The notes below the pieces were generated by a model that was not told where the DNA came from, made no database searches, and worked only from the letters and a program-made list of their open reading frames with translations. A program made the position numbers and the translations under genes. From Rhodoferax sp. AJA081-3 (GTDB lineage Bacteria > Pseudomonadota > Gammaproteobacteria > Burkholderiales > Burkholderiaceae_C), in the NCBI RefSeq assembly GCF_017798165.1, contig NZ_CP059068.1, forward strand, positions 2,480,001 through 2,544,000: 64,000 bases of DNA, given 5' to 3'. Below are positions 9,275-21,787 of this stretch, in pieces; within the stretch, counting starts at the first letter, position 1, and each line of letters opens with the position of its first letter.

Positions 9275-10223
9275 TCACGACAGCCGTTTGACGCCTGGCA
9301 ACTCGCAGGCATAAATGGCGTTGCGCAGGGCGGCAATCGCCTGTAACGGGTGAAACTGCGGCGCCACACCAGCACCACGCGCCGCGAAGGGGCTCGCCCC
9401 CAGCCCATCGTCTATGGGCAGGTATTTGACCAGCGAATCTGCATGCCGGCGCGTCTTGGCTACCAGGGCGCCCGAGGGCACGCTGAGCCGTGGCACCAGG
9501 GTGATGCCCATGCCAGCGGCCACCATGTGTTTGATGGTCTCCAGCGACGAGCCTTCAAAACTCTTGCGTATGCCCTCGGTGTCACTGGAGAAGCGCGCAA
9601 ATTCGGGGCAGACCTCCAGCACATGGTCCCTGAAACAGTGACCATTGCCCAGCAGCAGCATGGTCTCTTTCTTGAGCTCATCCGTGGTGACACTGGTTTG
9701 CGCCGCCAATGTGTGCTGCATGGGAATGGCGGCCAGAAAAGGCTCGTCGTACAGGGCGCAGAAGCCAACCCGGCATCGGGGAAGGGCTCGGCCAGGATGG
9801 CGCAGTCGATCTCGCCGGTGCGCAGCATCTCCATCAGCTTGACGGTGAAGTTCTCCTGCAGCATCAGGGCATCTGCGCCGTGTGTTTGATGACCTGGCGC
9901 ACCAGGTCGGGCAGCAGGTAGGGGCGATGGTGTAGATCACACCCAGTTTGAGGGGTCCGGCCAGCGGGTCCTTCCCACGTTTGGCAATGTCCTTGATGTT
10001 AGCGGCCTGCTCCAGCACACTTTGCGCCTGGCGCACGATTTCCTCACCCAGGGGTGACTGTGACCTCGTTGGCGCTGCGCTCGAAGAGTTTGACTTCCAG
10101 CTCTTCTTCCAGCTTGACGGCCACCGACAGCGTGGGTTGCGACACGTAGCAGGCCTCCGCGGCCTTGCCAAAGTGGCGCTCTCGGGCCACAGCCACAATG
10201 TATTTCAGCTCGGTCAGGGTCAT
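9275..10223 (-). CDS. oxyR: Hydrogen peroxide-sensing LysR regulator OxyR
   Basis: About 315 residues, LysR family. N-terminal HTH: MTLTELKYIVAVARERHFGK, then AAEACYVSQPTLSVAVK. The redox cysteines are both present in GNGHCFRDHVLEVCPEF, nine residues apart as Cys199/Cys208 of E. coli OxyR, so it should form the H2O2-dependent disulfide. Frameshifts near 10060, 9920 and 9800 split it. It lies immediately upstream of the Dyp peroxidase on the same strand, so it is probably cotranscribed with a target gene. Confidence 0.9.
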
Positions 10224-10244
10224 AAGGGTTGGATTTTCAGCGGC

Positions 10245-11253
10245 TTATCGCTGTTGTTGACCCGATTCTGCGCCAAAGCTGTGGATCAGCAGGTCGAGCC
10301 GCTCTTTCCAGGCCCTGCGCGCCTCGGGTTTGCTGCCGTTCAGGATGCGAAAGGCCACCAGGCGGGGGTCGTCTTCGGTCCAGTAGTCGTCGCGCACGGC
10401 CACCTCCAGCCCGTGCCAAACCCATTGACCGAGGCGCCTTTCAGGCTGCCGTGGAAGGTGCGCTTCGGCATGCAGAATGACCTTGCCGCTGGGATGCAAA
10501 TCAATCAACCAGACAATTTGTCCACGCGTATCAAACTCCATTTCGGTGGACGTGCCTTTGAATCCGGCAACGGCCCGCCACTTTTCCAGCTGCGCGGCGG
10601 CCCTGGCCTCACGGTCGGCTTCACTCAAGGGTACGGTGGGATCTTCTTCAGGCTCAACAGTCAGCCCAGCCGCCGCCGCGGCCGCTTCCTGCTCCAGCTT
10701 GCGCTGCTCTGCGACCTTGTCCCGCAGCTGCTGCTCCACCTTGGCGATCCAGGCCCGCAGCCCATTGGCGAACTGCTGGAACTGGGTGGCAATGGGGTCG
10801 GGCACCGGTCGATGCGCAGTTCCGAACGGTGGCCACCGAGCTTGCCCATGGCTTTGTGCAAGGGTTCGTCGGTCGCGGCAAACACGATGCGGCTCAGGCC
10901 AGTGGGCTTGGCGGGGCCACCCTGGGGTCTTTGACCGAAATGCGCGATACCTCGATCTGCAGGCCTATGGCCACCAGCGTCACGGCCAGCGCACCGGCCT
11001 GCACCTCTTCCTCACCACCGGCCAGGGGCTGGCGTGCATAACGGCCGTTCCGGGTCGTGACCTTGATTTCTTTGCTACCGTGGCGCGACTCCACCGTCAG
11101 CCCCTGGGCCACAAACCGAAGTCCCCAGGCACGCTGATGACACTGGTGCGTAATAGGTAGGCCTGGTATTCGATAAATAGGTAGACACAGCCCCCAACAC
11201 GGTAGCGCCGCCCAGGGTCCACCACAGCAGGGGAGAAATCCGGTCATGTCCAT
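10245..11253 (-). CDS. Hypothetical membrane-anchored protein downstream of recG
   Basis: About 335 residues after bridging frameshifts. It opens MDMTGFLP and then a membrane helix (LLWWTLGGATVLGAV). The middle carries EIKVTTRNGRYARQPLAGG and VFAATDEPLHKAMGKLG. The C-terminal half (from MPDPIATQFQQFANGLRAW) has an Ala/Glu-rich coiled-coil-like stretch and a compact domain (EFDTRGQIVWLIDLHPSG, YWTEDDPRLVAFRILNG). No catalytic motif is recognised. The start lies 5 nt after the recG stop, so it is cotranscribed with recG. A conserved-position hypothetical in this lineage, from memory. Confidence 0.6.
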
Positions 11254-11258
11254 CGTGT

Positions 11259-13465
11259 TCAGGCCTTTAAAAATTCTGCTTTTCCGCCCAACCACCGGGC
11301 CACGTGGCGCGCGGCCAGCTGGGGTGGTGGTCCAACAACATGGGGGCCTCGCGCCGGGCCCATTCAACAATGCAGTATCGCGGTTCAGGTCGGCAAACCG
11401 CAACATGGCTTCCCTGATTGTCGCGCGCCCAGGAATTCGCCGGGGCCGCGTATGTCCAGGTCACGCCGGGCGATCTCGAAACCATCGTTGGTCTCGGCCA
11501 TGGCCTTGAGTCGCGCGCGGGCCGTCTGGCCCAGCCGGGGGCATCGCCTGTGGAGTACAGCAGTACACAGGCGGATGCCGCAGCCCCCGCCCCACCCGGC
11601 CGCGCAACTGGTGCAACTGGGATAGGCCAAAACGCTCGGCATGTTCGATCACCATCAGCGAGGCATTGGGCACGTCCACCCCCACTTCGATGACGGTGGT
11701 GCTGACCAGCACCGCCATATGCCCTCTTTAAACGCCGCCATGACGGCCTTCTTGTCGTCCGTATGCATGCGCGAGTGCAGAAGGCCGATTTGTGGCCCCA
11801 CGCTCCGCCGCTGCGCGGTCGCTGCCCCCGAGGGGCTAACCCGCCTTGGGCGGCCCTGCGGCGTGTTGCACGCCCTGCAAGGCCTCGACCAGATCGGCAT
11901 GGGTTTGTGTGGCGTTTGTCAAATCCAGCGCCTCGCTTTCCTCGATCAGCGGGCAGACCCAGTAGACCTGGCGCCCCTGGGCGATCTGGCCCCGTATGTT
12001 CTATCACCTCATCACGTCGGGCATCGTTGACCAGCCGGGTGATGATGGGCGTGCGCCCTGGCGGCAGTTCGTCAATCGTGGACACATCCAGGTCCGCGTA
12101 ATAACTCATGGCCAGCGTGCGCGGGATCGGCGTGGCCGTCATCATCAGCATATGCGGCTCCATACCGTCATGGTTGAGCTTGTTGCGCAAGGCCAGACGC
12201 TGGGCCACACCAAAGCGGTGCTGCTCGTCGATGACGGCCAGGGCCAGGCTCTTGAATTGCACCTTCTCCTGGATCACGGCGTGGGTGCCGACCACCAGGG
12301 CCGCCTCACCGCTTTCAATCATGGCCAGGGCCTCGCGGCGTTCCTGGCCTTCTGGGTACCGGTCAGCCAGGCAGTAGTGACACCAGCGGCTCCAGCCAGC
12401 TCAGCAGCTTGCGAAAGTGCTGCTCGGCCAGGATTTCGGTCGGTGCCATCAGTGCGCACTGCCAGCCTGCGTCTATACAAATGCAGGCCGCCAGCGCGGC
12501 GACCACAGTCTTGCCGGAGCCCACATCACCCTGCAGCAGCCGGTGCATGGGCACTGCGCGCGCCAGGTCGTTCGCAATTTCGGCACAGACCCGTTGCTGT
12601 GCGGCGGTGAGCTGGAAGGGCAATGTAGCCACCAGTTCAGAGTACAGCGGCATCAGCACCGGCTGCTCGGGTTCGCCAGGGGGCTGAAGACCTCGGGCGC
12701 CACCATGGCCAGCTCCGGTGCACGCAGGCGGGCCCGTTCGCGGCGCGACTGCAGCTGCGAGATCTGCTGCGCCAGCAGTTCCTCTGCCTTGAGCCGCTGC
12801 CAGGCCGGATGGCTGTGGTCCTGCAAGGTGTCCAGCGACACATCGGGCGTGGGGTGGTGCAAAATGATAGCGCCTCACGCAGTGTCCACAGGGGCTGGGG
12901 GTTGATTTGGCTTAAATCACCTGGGGAAAGGTATCCGACAGCTCGGCCCGCGCCAGTCCCGCCAGCACCTCCTGCGCAACACCGGCTGCGACAACCCGGC
13001 CACCGTGGGGTAGACGGGTGTCAGCGCCGTTGCCAACGCCCCGCCGGCACTGCGAAAGGCCGGGTGCAGCATGGTGAAGCCCAAAATCCGCCCTTGATCT
13101 CGCCCCGCGCACGGATGTGGTTGCCCACCGCCAATGCTTTTGCTGCGAGGGGTAGAAGCTGAAAAACCGCAGCGTGCAGGTGTCGGTGCCATCGTCCAGC
13201 GTCACCACCAGCTGGCGGCGGGGCGGAAGCTGACCTCGCAGTCCGTCACCCGGCCTTCGATCTGGATGGAGTCGCCCTCGCGTGCATCGCGCAACTTGGT
13301 GATGCGGGTTTCGTCCTCGTACCGCAGTGGCAGGTGAAGGGCTAGGTCGATGTCGCGCTTCAGGCCCAGCTTCTCCAAGGCCTTCTGGGTGGCGGTTTTA
13401 GGGGTGGCCGCGCTGGCTTTGCTACCGGGTTTGGGTGGGGCTAAAGTGGCGGTGCTGTGCGGCAT
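11259..13465 (-). CDS. recG: ATP-dependent DNA helicase RecG (interrupted by a repeat)
   Basis: Branch-migrating helicase that reverses stalled forks. Visible: OB-fold/wedge N-terminus with [13 protein letters not shown], Walker [20 protein letters not shown], the DEAD-type box [27 protein letters not shown], and later [19 protein letters not shown] and [11 protein letters not shown]. It ends [13 protein letters not shown]. At least six frameshifts occur. Between [17 protein letters not shown] and [16 protein letters not shown], where RecG normally runs straight through, lies an extra ~25-codon segment formed by an interspersed repeat (11796-11857). The start ATG 13465 is divergent from queA. 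Confidence 0.93.
11796..11857 (-). repeat. Interspersed repeat family A, copy 1 (inside recG)
   Basis: On the minus strand: GGCCGCCCAAGGCGGGTTAG, then CCCCTCGGGGGCAGCGACCG, then CGCAGCGGCGGAGCGTGGGG. Nearly the same sequence occurs at 24901-24960 (opposite orientation), with a partial copy at 43762-43790. CCCC/GGGG gives it hairpin potential. It lies inside recG; read as printed, one frame has a TAG, but restoring a C in CCGCCC, as in copy 2, opens it. Confidence 0.8.
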
Positions 13466-13524
13466 GGGACAATTCTGCCCGTTCTTTCAACCTTGGCACG
13501 GGTTTGTTCAACCCTCAAGCACCT

Positions 13525-14651
13525 ATGACCTCTTCTGCACCCGACCACAGCGCTGTGGTCAACACCGTCACCACCACCCATACGCTGAGCGACTTTGACT
13601 TCGTACTGCCCGAAGCCCTGATCGCCCAACACCCTGCGGCCACCCGCACGGGCTCGCGCCTGCTGGACGGCACCACCAGCCCCCGATAGACCGCATCTTC
13701 AAGGACCTGCCGGGCCTGCTGCGCGCCGGCGACCTGCTGGTCTTCAACGACACCAAGGTTGTCAAGGCGCGGCTGTTCGGGAAAAGGCCACCGGCGGCAA
13801 AGTAGAGCTGCTGGTGGAACGTGTGCTGGGCGGCAACCAGGTAGCGGCCCATATGCGGGTCAGCAAAAGCCGGAAGTGGGCGCCACACTGAAACTGGTCT
13901 GCGCGCCGGGCCACGAAGACGGCATCAGCGCCACCATGCTGGGCCGCTGGCCCGATGCCGATGGCCCGCTGTTCCGCTTTGTGTTGTCCAACGACGCGGG
14001 TGATGACCCTACACGCTGATGGAGCGCCACGGCCACGTGCCGCTTCCACCCTACATCACCCATACAGATTCGGCCGAGGACGAACAGCGTTACCAGACCG
14101 TATTCGCCAAAAACCCCGGCGCCGTGGCCGCCCCCACCGCCGCCCTGCACTTTGACCAGGCTTTGCTGGACCAGTTGATCGCGATGGGTGTGCACCAGGC
14201 CCACGTGACATTACACGTGGGCGCCGGTACCTTCCAGCCCGTCAAGACCGAAAACCTGTCCGAACACCAGATGCACAGCGAGTGGTACGACGTGCCCGCC
14301 GCCACACAACAGGCCGTGGCCGACTGCCGCAACCGCGGTGGCCGCATCATCGCGGTGGGCACAACCACCGTGCGCACACTGGAATCCTGGGCACACAGCG
14401 GCGTGGCACGCGGCGACACGCGCATCTTCATCACACCGGGGTTTGAATTCAAGCTGATCGACCTGTTGGTGACGAACTTTCATCTGCCCAAGTCCTCATT
14501 GATGATGCTGGTCAGCGCCTTTGCGGGGTACGACCACATCATGGCGCTGTACCAGGCGGCCATTGCGCGTGAATACCGCTTCTTCAGTTATGGCGATGCG
14601 ATGCTGTTGATGCGCCAGACCACCACCTTCACACCTTCCTCCACCTCGTAA
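13525..14651 (+). CDS. queA: S-adenosylmethionine:tRNA ribosyltransferase-isomerase
   Basis: Makes epoxyqueuosine at tRNA position 34 with SAM as ribosyl donor. Visible: [117 protein letters not shown]-like [39 protein letters not shown]. Four frameshifts fall in the first 500 nt; the rest is one frame. ATG 13525 starts MTSSAPDHS. It forms a pair with tgt, 10 nt downstream, and is divergent from recG. Confidence 0.95.
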
Positions 14652-14661
14652 CAGATACGCC

Positions 14662-15895
<1,234 letters not shown>

Positions 15896-16010
15896 GGGCA
15901 GCGTGGCCGACAGTGGACAAGAATAGGCCTTGCCACCGCGGCGAAATTTTGCCTACACTGGCATGCAGGCTTGGCAAGCCCTTCTCGTATAACCCCAATC
16001 GGAGACATCC

Positions 16011-16847
16011 ATGTGGCCTACCCGCAAGGGAATCATCGCACTGGCGCTGGGTGTCGCCACGCTGTCCGCATCTGCGGGTGAGGCCCTGACCGCATACACC
16101 GAAGAGTGGCGGCCTTTCAATTTCATGAACGAGAGTAATGAAATTGACGGCTTCACCACCGCCATCGTGCGCAAAATCGCTGCAGACCTGGATACCAAAA
16201 CGGACATTCAACTGGTCCCCTGGTCCCGCGCACTCGAATTTACACAGCGCAACAAGAACAGCCTGATTTATTCCATCTACCGTGTGCCAGAGCGTGAAAG
16301 CCTGTTCAAGTGGGTGGGCCCCATCTACCAGGTCGATACGATGTTGTGGGGCATCCAGGACAGGGATTTGTCCATCAAGAACATTGAAGACGCCAAAATA
16401 CAGGATCACCGTCCAGGCCAACAGTGCGTACGCTATTGCGCTGGAGAATCTGGGGTTCAACAAGGACAAGCTGATCCTGGATTACGCCCAGACAGACATC
16501 AAAATGGTCCTGCGGCAGCAGGCTGATTTGGTGCCGCTCAGCATCTTCAGCATCGGCAAACTGAATGCCCAAGCATTGGAGTACTCGCAAACCCCGCGCG
16601 GAAAATCGGGCCGTCCGTGCAATGGAAAGCCTACGCCCCGCTTTCCACGGCGCACCTCTATTTGGCTTTCAACAAGGAAACGCCCGATGACGTCATTGCG
16701 GCATGGCAAGATGAGCTCAACAAGCTAAAAAGACGGCCCTCTTTCGATCGTTTGAAAAACCCATATCGCCCCACTGTTGAACGAGGCCAGGGGCATCCGA
16801 TAACGCGTTTGCGCCAGGCGACATCGTTTAAGTCGCTGGTGCAATAA
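16011..16847 (+). CDS. Solo periplasmic amino-acid-type binding protein
   Basis: About 250 residues. The signal peptide cleaves near SASAGEA, then the SBP_bac_3-like start LTAYTEEWRPFNFMNE. Further landmarks: DIQLVPWSRALEFTQR, ESLFKWVGPIYQVDTMLW, ITVQANSAYAIALENLGF, LVPLSIFSIGKLNAQ, HLYLAFNKETPDDVIAAW. Frameshifts near 16403, 16600 and 16730 make the C-terminus uncertain: a TGA at 16753 and a TAA at 16845 are both possible. No ABC permease or ATPase is adjacent, so it may be a free-standing sensor or scavenger. One of five such genes in the window. Confidence 0.7.
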
Positions 16848-18119
16848 ACACCGTCAACACGCCGGTGTAACCATACAGGTGGTGGTGGGCGATCTCTCCG
16901 GCCGCGAAAAACCCCACCAGCGGTACATCACCCAAGGCGCGGCGCACCAGCTGCAGCTCGGCACTAGGGCCGCCAAAGTGGGCGCCCCACGGCCTGTGCA
17001 ACTAACATACACGGCACCCGCCACCCGCCGGGCCGGGTGCGGTGCCAGCTCAGGGCCGAGGCCTGCACCGCGTGTGCGGTTTCCAGGGCCTGCTCCTGGG
17101 GCTCTAGTTCTTCGCGGATTTCGGCGCAGATGCGGGTCAGGTCGGCACGTGCAGCCTGCACATTGCGCCGGCAAAACACCATTTGCGCGCCGGCCTCCAC
17201 CCGGTCGGCCAGGGCCACACCCTGCGACCCGGGTCCAGGCCAATCATGTGGCGCACCAGCACGTCTTCGCCAAAGTTACCGGTCTGGCGCACCGCAGACG
17301 GCGCCGCAGTCTTGGCCACACCCGCAGCCTGTGCGCCGTCTGGCGCGGGGACCAGACCGATCAGCGTGGCACGCACCACATCCAGCGCCTCCTGCGGCTG
17401 GTCCAGCGAAATGTGCAGGTCGCCCATCATCACGTCCAACGCGGGCTCGCCGTCCAGGGTCAGCACCAGATTGTGGTCCGCCTCGGTCACCCGCCGCGCC
17501 TTGGACACCGGCATACAACCCTGCGTAACACGTGACACCAGGGCCACCTCGGGCCCAAAGGCCACGCCGCTCAAGCCCCCGCTGAATACCCCACTGGCGG
17601 CGCCATGCCCGCCAATATTGCCGTTGCCTCCCACGGCAAACTGCACCGTTTTCCAGCGGCTGCTGAGAGGCCACCAAACACGTAGTTGGAGTCGGTGCGG
17701 GCGGCCATTTCGGCAATTAGCTCACCCACATCGGTGGTTTCCGGGTCGGCATGGACCAGGGCGGTGTGGGCCTCAAACCCAGACCCAGGGCGCCACGCCG
17801 GAGAACACGCGGTACTGGTCGCTGGGTAGCTCCAGCAGCATGACGGCCATGGCCGGCTCGTCCCAGTACTCCACATTGTTGGACACAATGCCCATGCCCA
17901 CCGTGCCCGACCAGTCGGTCACCAGCGGCAGCTCGCCCGCCAGGTGGTCGAGTATGTCCTGGGCCACCCCGGCGTAATGGTCGGTGATGTACAGCAGGGC
18001 CAGCGTAGGGGCATTGGCATACCCGTGCAGCGCCATTTGTGCCCGCAACTGGGCCAGCACCAGCGCAGCCGCCATGGGCCACTGCGGGTGCGTGGCGTGT
18101 GCATAAGGAAAAGTTTCAT
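16828..18119 (-). CDS. FIST-domain signal sensor protein
   Basis: About 430 residues. N-terminal FIST domain: FPYAHATHPQWPMAAALVL, ALLYITDHYAGVAQDILDHL, GTVGMGIVSNNVEYWDEPAM, GGLSGVAFGPEV. C-terminal FIST_C: GEDVLVRHMIGLDPG, AAGEIAHHHLYGYTGVLTVF. FIST domains are predicted small-ligand (amino-acid) sensors; this is a stand-alone form with no kinase attached. Start ATG 18119 gives MKLFPYAHA if one C is restored (CCT read as CCCT). Several further frameshifts. The 3' end meets the binding-protein gene tail to tail. phaM is 66 nt upstream on the same strand. Confidence 0.8.
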
Positions 18120-18185
18120 ATCCGGTCCCCTTGCGGACGGACCCGGCCAGGCCGGGCACTATTGAGCAGGCGCTATTTCCAGGCG

Positions 18186-18877
18186 TCAATTACCGCCGCG
18201 GGACGCCGTTTTGCGCGCCGCTGGCTTGGCCGTGGCACGTTTGACCGCGCCACTGGCGGCCTTCTTGCCCGCCGCCTTGGCAGACTTGATGGCCTCTTTG
18301 GCCATACCGGTGGCCATGTTTTTGGTGACATCGACCGCAGTTTTGGTAGTGGCTTCCTTGAAGGCGCCGGCCGCAATCTGCTGGAACTGCTGGGTCAACG
18401 AACCCCACAGGTGCAGCGGGTCCACCAGAGCGCCCACTCCCGCCGCCGCTTTGCCGGCCTTGGACGCTGCGCTACTGTTGCCGGTGGCCACGTCGGAGAT
18501 GGTCTTGGCGGTAGACGCCGCACGGTCGCTGACGCGTTGTACCCCGGTCTGCACCGATTCGGCCGCCTTGAGTTTGAGCGCATTGGCCACGTCGCCGATG
18601 TTGAAGTTCATGCCCTTCAGGGTGGCCAGGGTCATCTTCTGCACCTCCAGCGCCTGGATGGTGGCGCCCAAGGCGCGGGAGTTTTGCTCCAGCCAGAAGT
18701 GCACGGCCTTGAGCTCTTCTATGCGTTTCTCCAGCTCTTCCACGTTGAGCGTGGGAGCCACCCAGTTACCCAGGTTGGGCATTTGTGGAATGTTGTTGGT
18801 CGCCCCTTTGGCCAGGTTCTGTAAAAATCAAAACCCGGCACAAATTTGCCAAAACCGGTGCTGTCTGCGTCACTCAT
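18186..18877 (-). CDS. phaM: PHB granule-associated protein PhaM
   Basis: About 230 residues. Starts MSDADSTGFGKFVPGFDF, then LQNLAKGATNNIPQMPNLG once one T is restored (five T where six are needed). The conserved core is WVAPTLNVEELEKRIEELK then AVHFWLEQNSRALGAT. The C-terminus is a Lys/Ala-rich tail (AAGKKAASGAVKRATAKPAA) typical of DNA/nucleoid-binding PhaM. In Ralstonia PhaM activates PHB synthase and tethers granules to the nucleoid. Divergent from marC. Confidence 0.82.
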
Positions 18878-19016
18878 ATGCACTCCTGGGAGGTTGTCAA
18901 CTTTGAACTGGGCACAGCTTACTCCAATGCGCCGCGTCGGCATAGACCATGCCGCCCGGCCGGCAATCACGGCTAGACTGCTGATCGACCACTGGCCGCT
19001 TTGAGGATATGCCACC

Positions 19017-19622
19017 ATGATGCATTACACGTTCCTGTCCGCCACCATTTTGCTGGTACTGATCACCGATCCGATCGGCAACATCCCCATTTTGCCAATG
19101 CGCTCAAACATGTGGCGCCGGAGCGCCGTGCACGGGTCATCCTGCGCGAAATATTGATTGCCTTTGCGCTCTTGCTGACCTTTATGTTTGTGGGCGAGAG
19201 TTTTCTGCGGGTCATGAACCTGAGCGAGCTGTCCCTGCAGATTGGTGGCGGCGTCATCCTGTTCCTGATCGCGCTGCGCATGGTCTTCCTGCCCGGCTGG
19301 CGCCGTGGATGAAGAACAGATGGTGGAGCCGCTGATCGTGCCGCTGGCCGTGCCCGCCATTGCCGGGCCGTCCGCGCTGGCCACCGTGCTGCTGCTGGTC
19401 TCCCAACAGCCCGAAAAGCGCCTGGAGTGGATCGGCGCCCTGTGTGTGACCATGCTGGTCAGCGCCGTGGTGCTGGTGTCGGCCGAGCGTATCCAGCGCG
19501 TCATTGGCACGCGCCTGGTCGTGGCCGTGGAGCGGTTGATGGGCCTGGTGCTGGTGTCGGTAGCCATCGAGATGATGCTGCGCGGCTTCAAGACCTTTGC
19601 ACAGCAGCTGGCACGCGGCTAA
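19017..19622 (+). CDS. MarC/UPF0056 family integral membrane protein
   Basis: About 202 residues, six hydrophobic helices. Landmarks: TILLVLITDPIGNIPIF (DPxGN, the family hallmark), ALKHVAPERRARVILRE, LQIGGGVILFLIALRM, VPLAVPAIAGPSALATVLLL (second, repeated half), ERLMGLVLVSVAIEMMLRG. Frameshifts at ~19090 and ~19305. Two in-frame ATGs (19017, 19020); GAGG lies about 10 nt upstream. The function of MarC proteins is unsettled. Confidence 0.85.
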
Positions 19623-19684
19623 CGCCCCGGCCGGCCCCAGGGCGTGCCCCATAAGGGATTGTAAAACCATATAAACCGTTATGC

Positions 19685-20526
19685 TTGTGTCAGGCGGTTC
19701 ATATGGCCCAGGCGCAGATCTCTCCAGATGGTCACCAGCCAACATTCAACTTTGGCGTGGTTTGCGCTTTTTGGACATGTTGCACCCTGCCCTGCGCCTA
19801 CAGCGCCCCTGCATTCATCCCCATGGCCGAGGCCAGCACCGGGTTGGCCTTTTCCGCATCCGAGGTGGGCGCCCATGCAGCCCACATCCGAAACCAGCTG
19901 CTGCTGGAGATGGAGGCCAGCCAGGAGCGGGGATGCACCGTGCACTGCGACGCGATTGCAGAGGTATGGGAGAAGTTGCTCCTGTCATCCAGTCACAGCA
20001 AACCCAGAGCCCCATCACATTCCGCCTGGAGATCGTGAACAGCCGCAGTGTGGATGCCCTGGCGTTCGCAGAAGGCACGGTCATCCTGTCCGAAGCCTTT
20101 GTGTCCCGCCTGGCACTCGACCGGGCGCATATAGCCTTTGTCCTGGCCCACGAGGTTTCACACATCCTGATGCAGCATGAGCGGCAGACGCTGACATCGG
20201 CCCTGGCCTGGATGGCACCGCTGCCCACCAGCAGCGCGGCAGATATCTACCGGGAGATGGAAGATCGGTACTTTCAAATGGACACCTACCTGTCTGTCGT
20301 GGCCCACCAAACGGAATTTGAGGCCGACGAGATCGGCCTGGCACTGGCCGCCATGGCAGGGTATGACCCCCGTCGCCAACTGGAGTTCATGCAGACCCTC
20401 ACGAACCGGGGTAGCCAACAGTCCATGCTTTCCACCCACCCCGACCCGTCACTCCGCTTGGGCCGGCTGCGTGACCACCTGCCGCTGGCGGTGCGTTTGT
20501 TTGAAAGGGCACAGGGTCAGCCGTAG
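19685..20526 (+). CDS. M48-family periplasmic metallopeptidase
   Basis: About 280 residues. Catalytic LAHEVSHILMQHE (HExxH) and the downstream zinc ligand in EFEADEIGLALAAMAGYD; a C-terminal STHPDPSLRLGRLRDHLP, as in BepA/LoiP-type M48 enzymes. The hydrophobic N-terminus (FGVVCAFWTCCTLPCAYSA) looks like a secretion signal, but frames change between 19700 and 20000, so the exact start (19685 or 19728) is unsettled. Probably degrades or refolds outer-membrane proteins, by family analogy. Confidence 0.75.
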
Positions 20527-20541
20527 CCCGACCCTAACGCC

Positions 20542-21451
20542 CTAAAACACCGACAGGCCGGTTTTGGCCACAAACAGTTCCAGGGCCATGCGCCCCAGGT
20601 GGGAGTTGCCGGTCTTGTCCAAGGCGGGTGACCACACACACAGGCTCAGGGTATCGGGCACCACGGCCATGATGCCGCCGCCCACCCACTCTTGCAGGGC
20701 AAGCCGATGCGAAACGCAAACTCTCCCGCCGCGTCGTAGGTACCGCAGGTCAGCATCAGCGCATTGATGCGCCGGACCTGGGCCTCGCTGACCACCTGTG
20801 GGCCGCCATAGGGGTGTGCCCCATCGCGGCACAGATACCCTGCCGCACGGGCCACCTGTTGGCAGTTCATGCGGATGGCACACTGGTTGAAATACACATC
20901 CAGCACACGGTCCACGGCGTTGTCCAGCGTGCCAAAACCTTTCATGAAATTGGCCAGCGCTGCGTTGCGGTAACCCGTGTCGGCCTCAGACTGTGCCACC
21001 TCGGGGTCTATGGCCACCGGCTCACCACACAGACTGGACAGCAGGGCGGTGATGTCGGCCTTGGCATCGCCCCGGCTTAGCAGCCGGTCGGCCACTGCGA
21101 TGGCTCCGGCATTGATGAAAGGGTTACGCGGAATGCCGCGTTCGGTCTCCAGTTGCACCAGGGAATTGAAGGGGCTGCCCGAGGGTTCGCGCCCGATGCG
21201 CTCCCACAGGCGTCGCCCTGGCTGCGCATGGCCAGCGTCAGCGAAAACACCTTGGACATGCTCTGGATGGAGAACGGTGTGGTGCTGTCGCCCGCCGCGG
21301 CCTCCTGGCCTTCGCAGGTGCGCAGCGCCATGCCAAACTGCAGTGGCGACACCCGGGCCAGGGCGGGGATGTAGGTGGCTACGTGGCCCGCCGTGCCCAG
21401 CAGGGGTAGGATCTGCGCGGTGATGTCGTCCAGTACGGCCTGAAAATCCAT
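20542..21451 (-). CDS. glsA: Glutaminase
   Basis: About 303 residues, serine-dependent beta-lactamase-like glutaminase converting Gln to Glu and ammonia. Starts MDFQAVLDDITAQILPLL. Active-site SxxK in FSIQSMSKVFSL. Then NPFINAGAIAVADRLLS, YRNAALANFMKGFG, YFNQCAIRMNCQQVARAAG, and GIMAVVPDTLSLCVWSPALD. Frameshifts at ~21205 and ~20695. It has its own short leader (39 nt after the HTH gene) and ends facing the M48 peptidase. Confidence 0.92.
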
Positions 21452-21490
21452 GGGAATCCTCTTTTCCCGCGGATTGTCGCAGCCACCGGG

Positions 21491-21708
21491 CTAGTTCAGC
21501 GTTTGCAGCCCCAATTCGGTGGCTTCGCCAAACATGCAGGCCCGCTCGTACCGCTGCACTTCATCCACCGGGTATTTGATCGCGCCATCAATCTTGATGT
21601 AGCGCGGGCCTGTGCCCACCGCCGTGGCCAGGCTGATGGCCGATTCGAACGGCCCCAGCGCTTGGCCAGCTCGCCTTGTGACAGCAACTTGTTCACAGTG
21701 GCATCCAT
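21491..21708 (-). CDS. Small helix-turn-helix DNA-binding protein
   Basis: About 72 residues, not noticed without bridging one missing base near 21660. Starts MDATVNKLLSQGELAKRWG, continues ESAISLATAVGTGPRYIKID, then GAIKYPVDEVQRYERACMFG. This is the excisionase/MerR-like winged-helix pattern (xLLxxxELAxRW...GPxYIKIDGxIxYxxxEVxxYE). GGAG lies 8 nt before ATG 21708. It may regulate its neighbours (FAH hydrolase, glutaminase) or be a remnant of a mobile element; no integrase is nearby. Confidence 0.7.
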
Positions 21709-21787
21709 AACGATTTCTCCCGGTTTTTCGTGTCGTGTCCCATTGTTGTATCGACACGCCCCGGTGAAAGTGAAGATGTGTAGGCCT

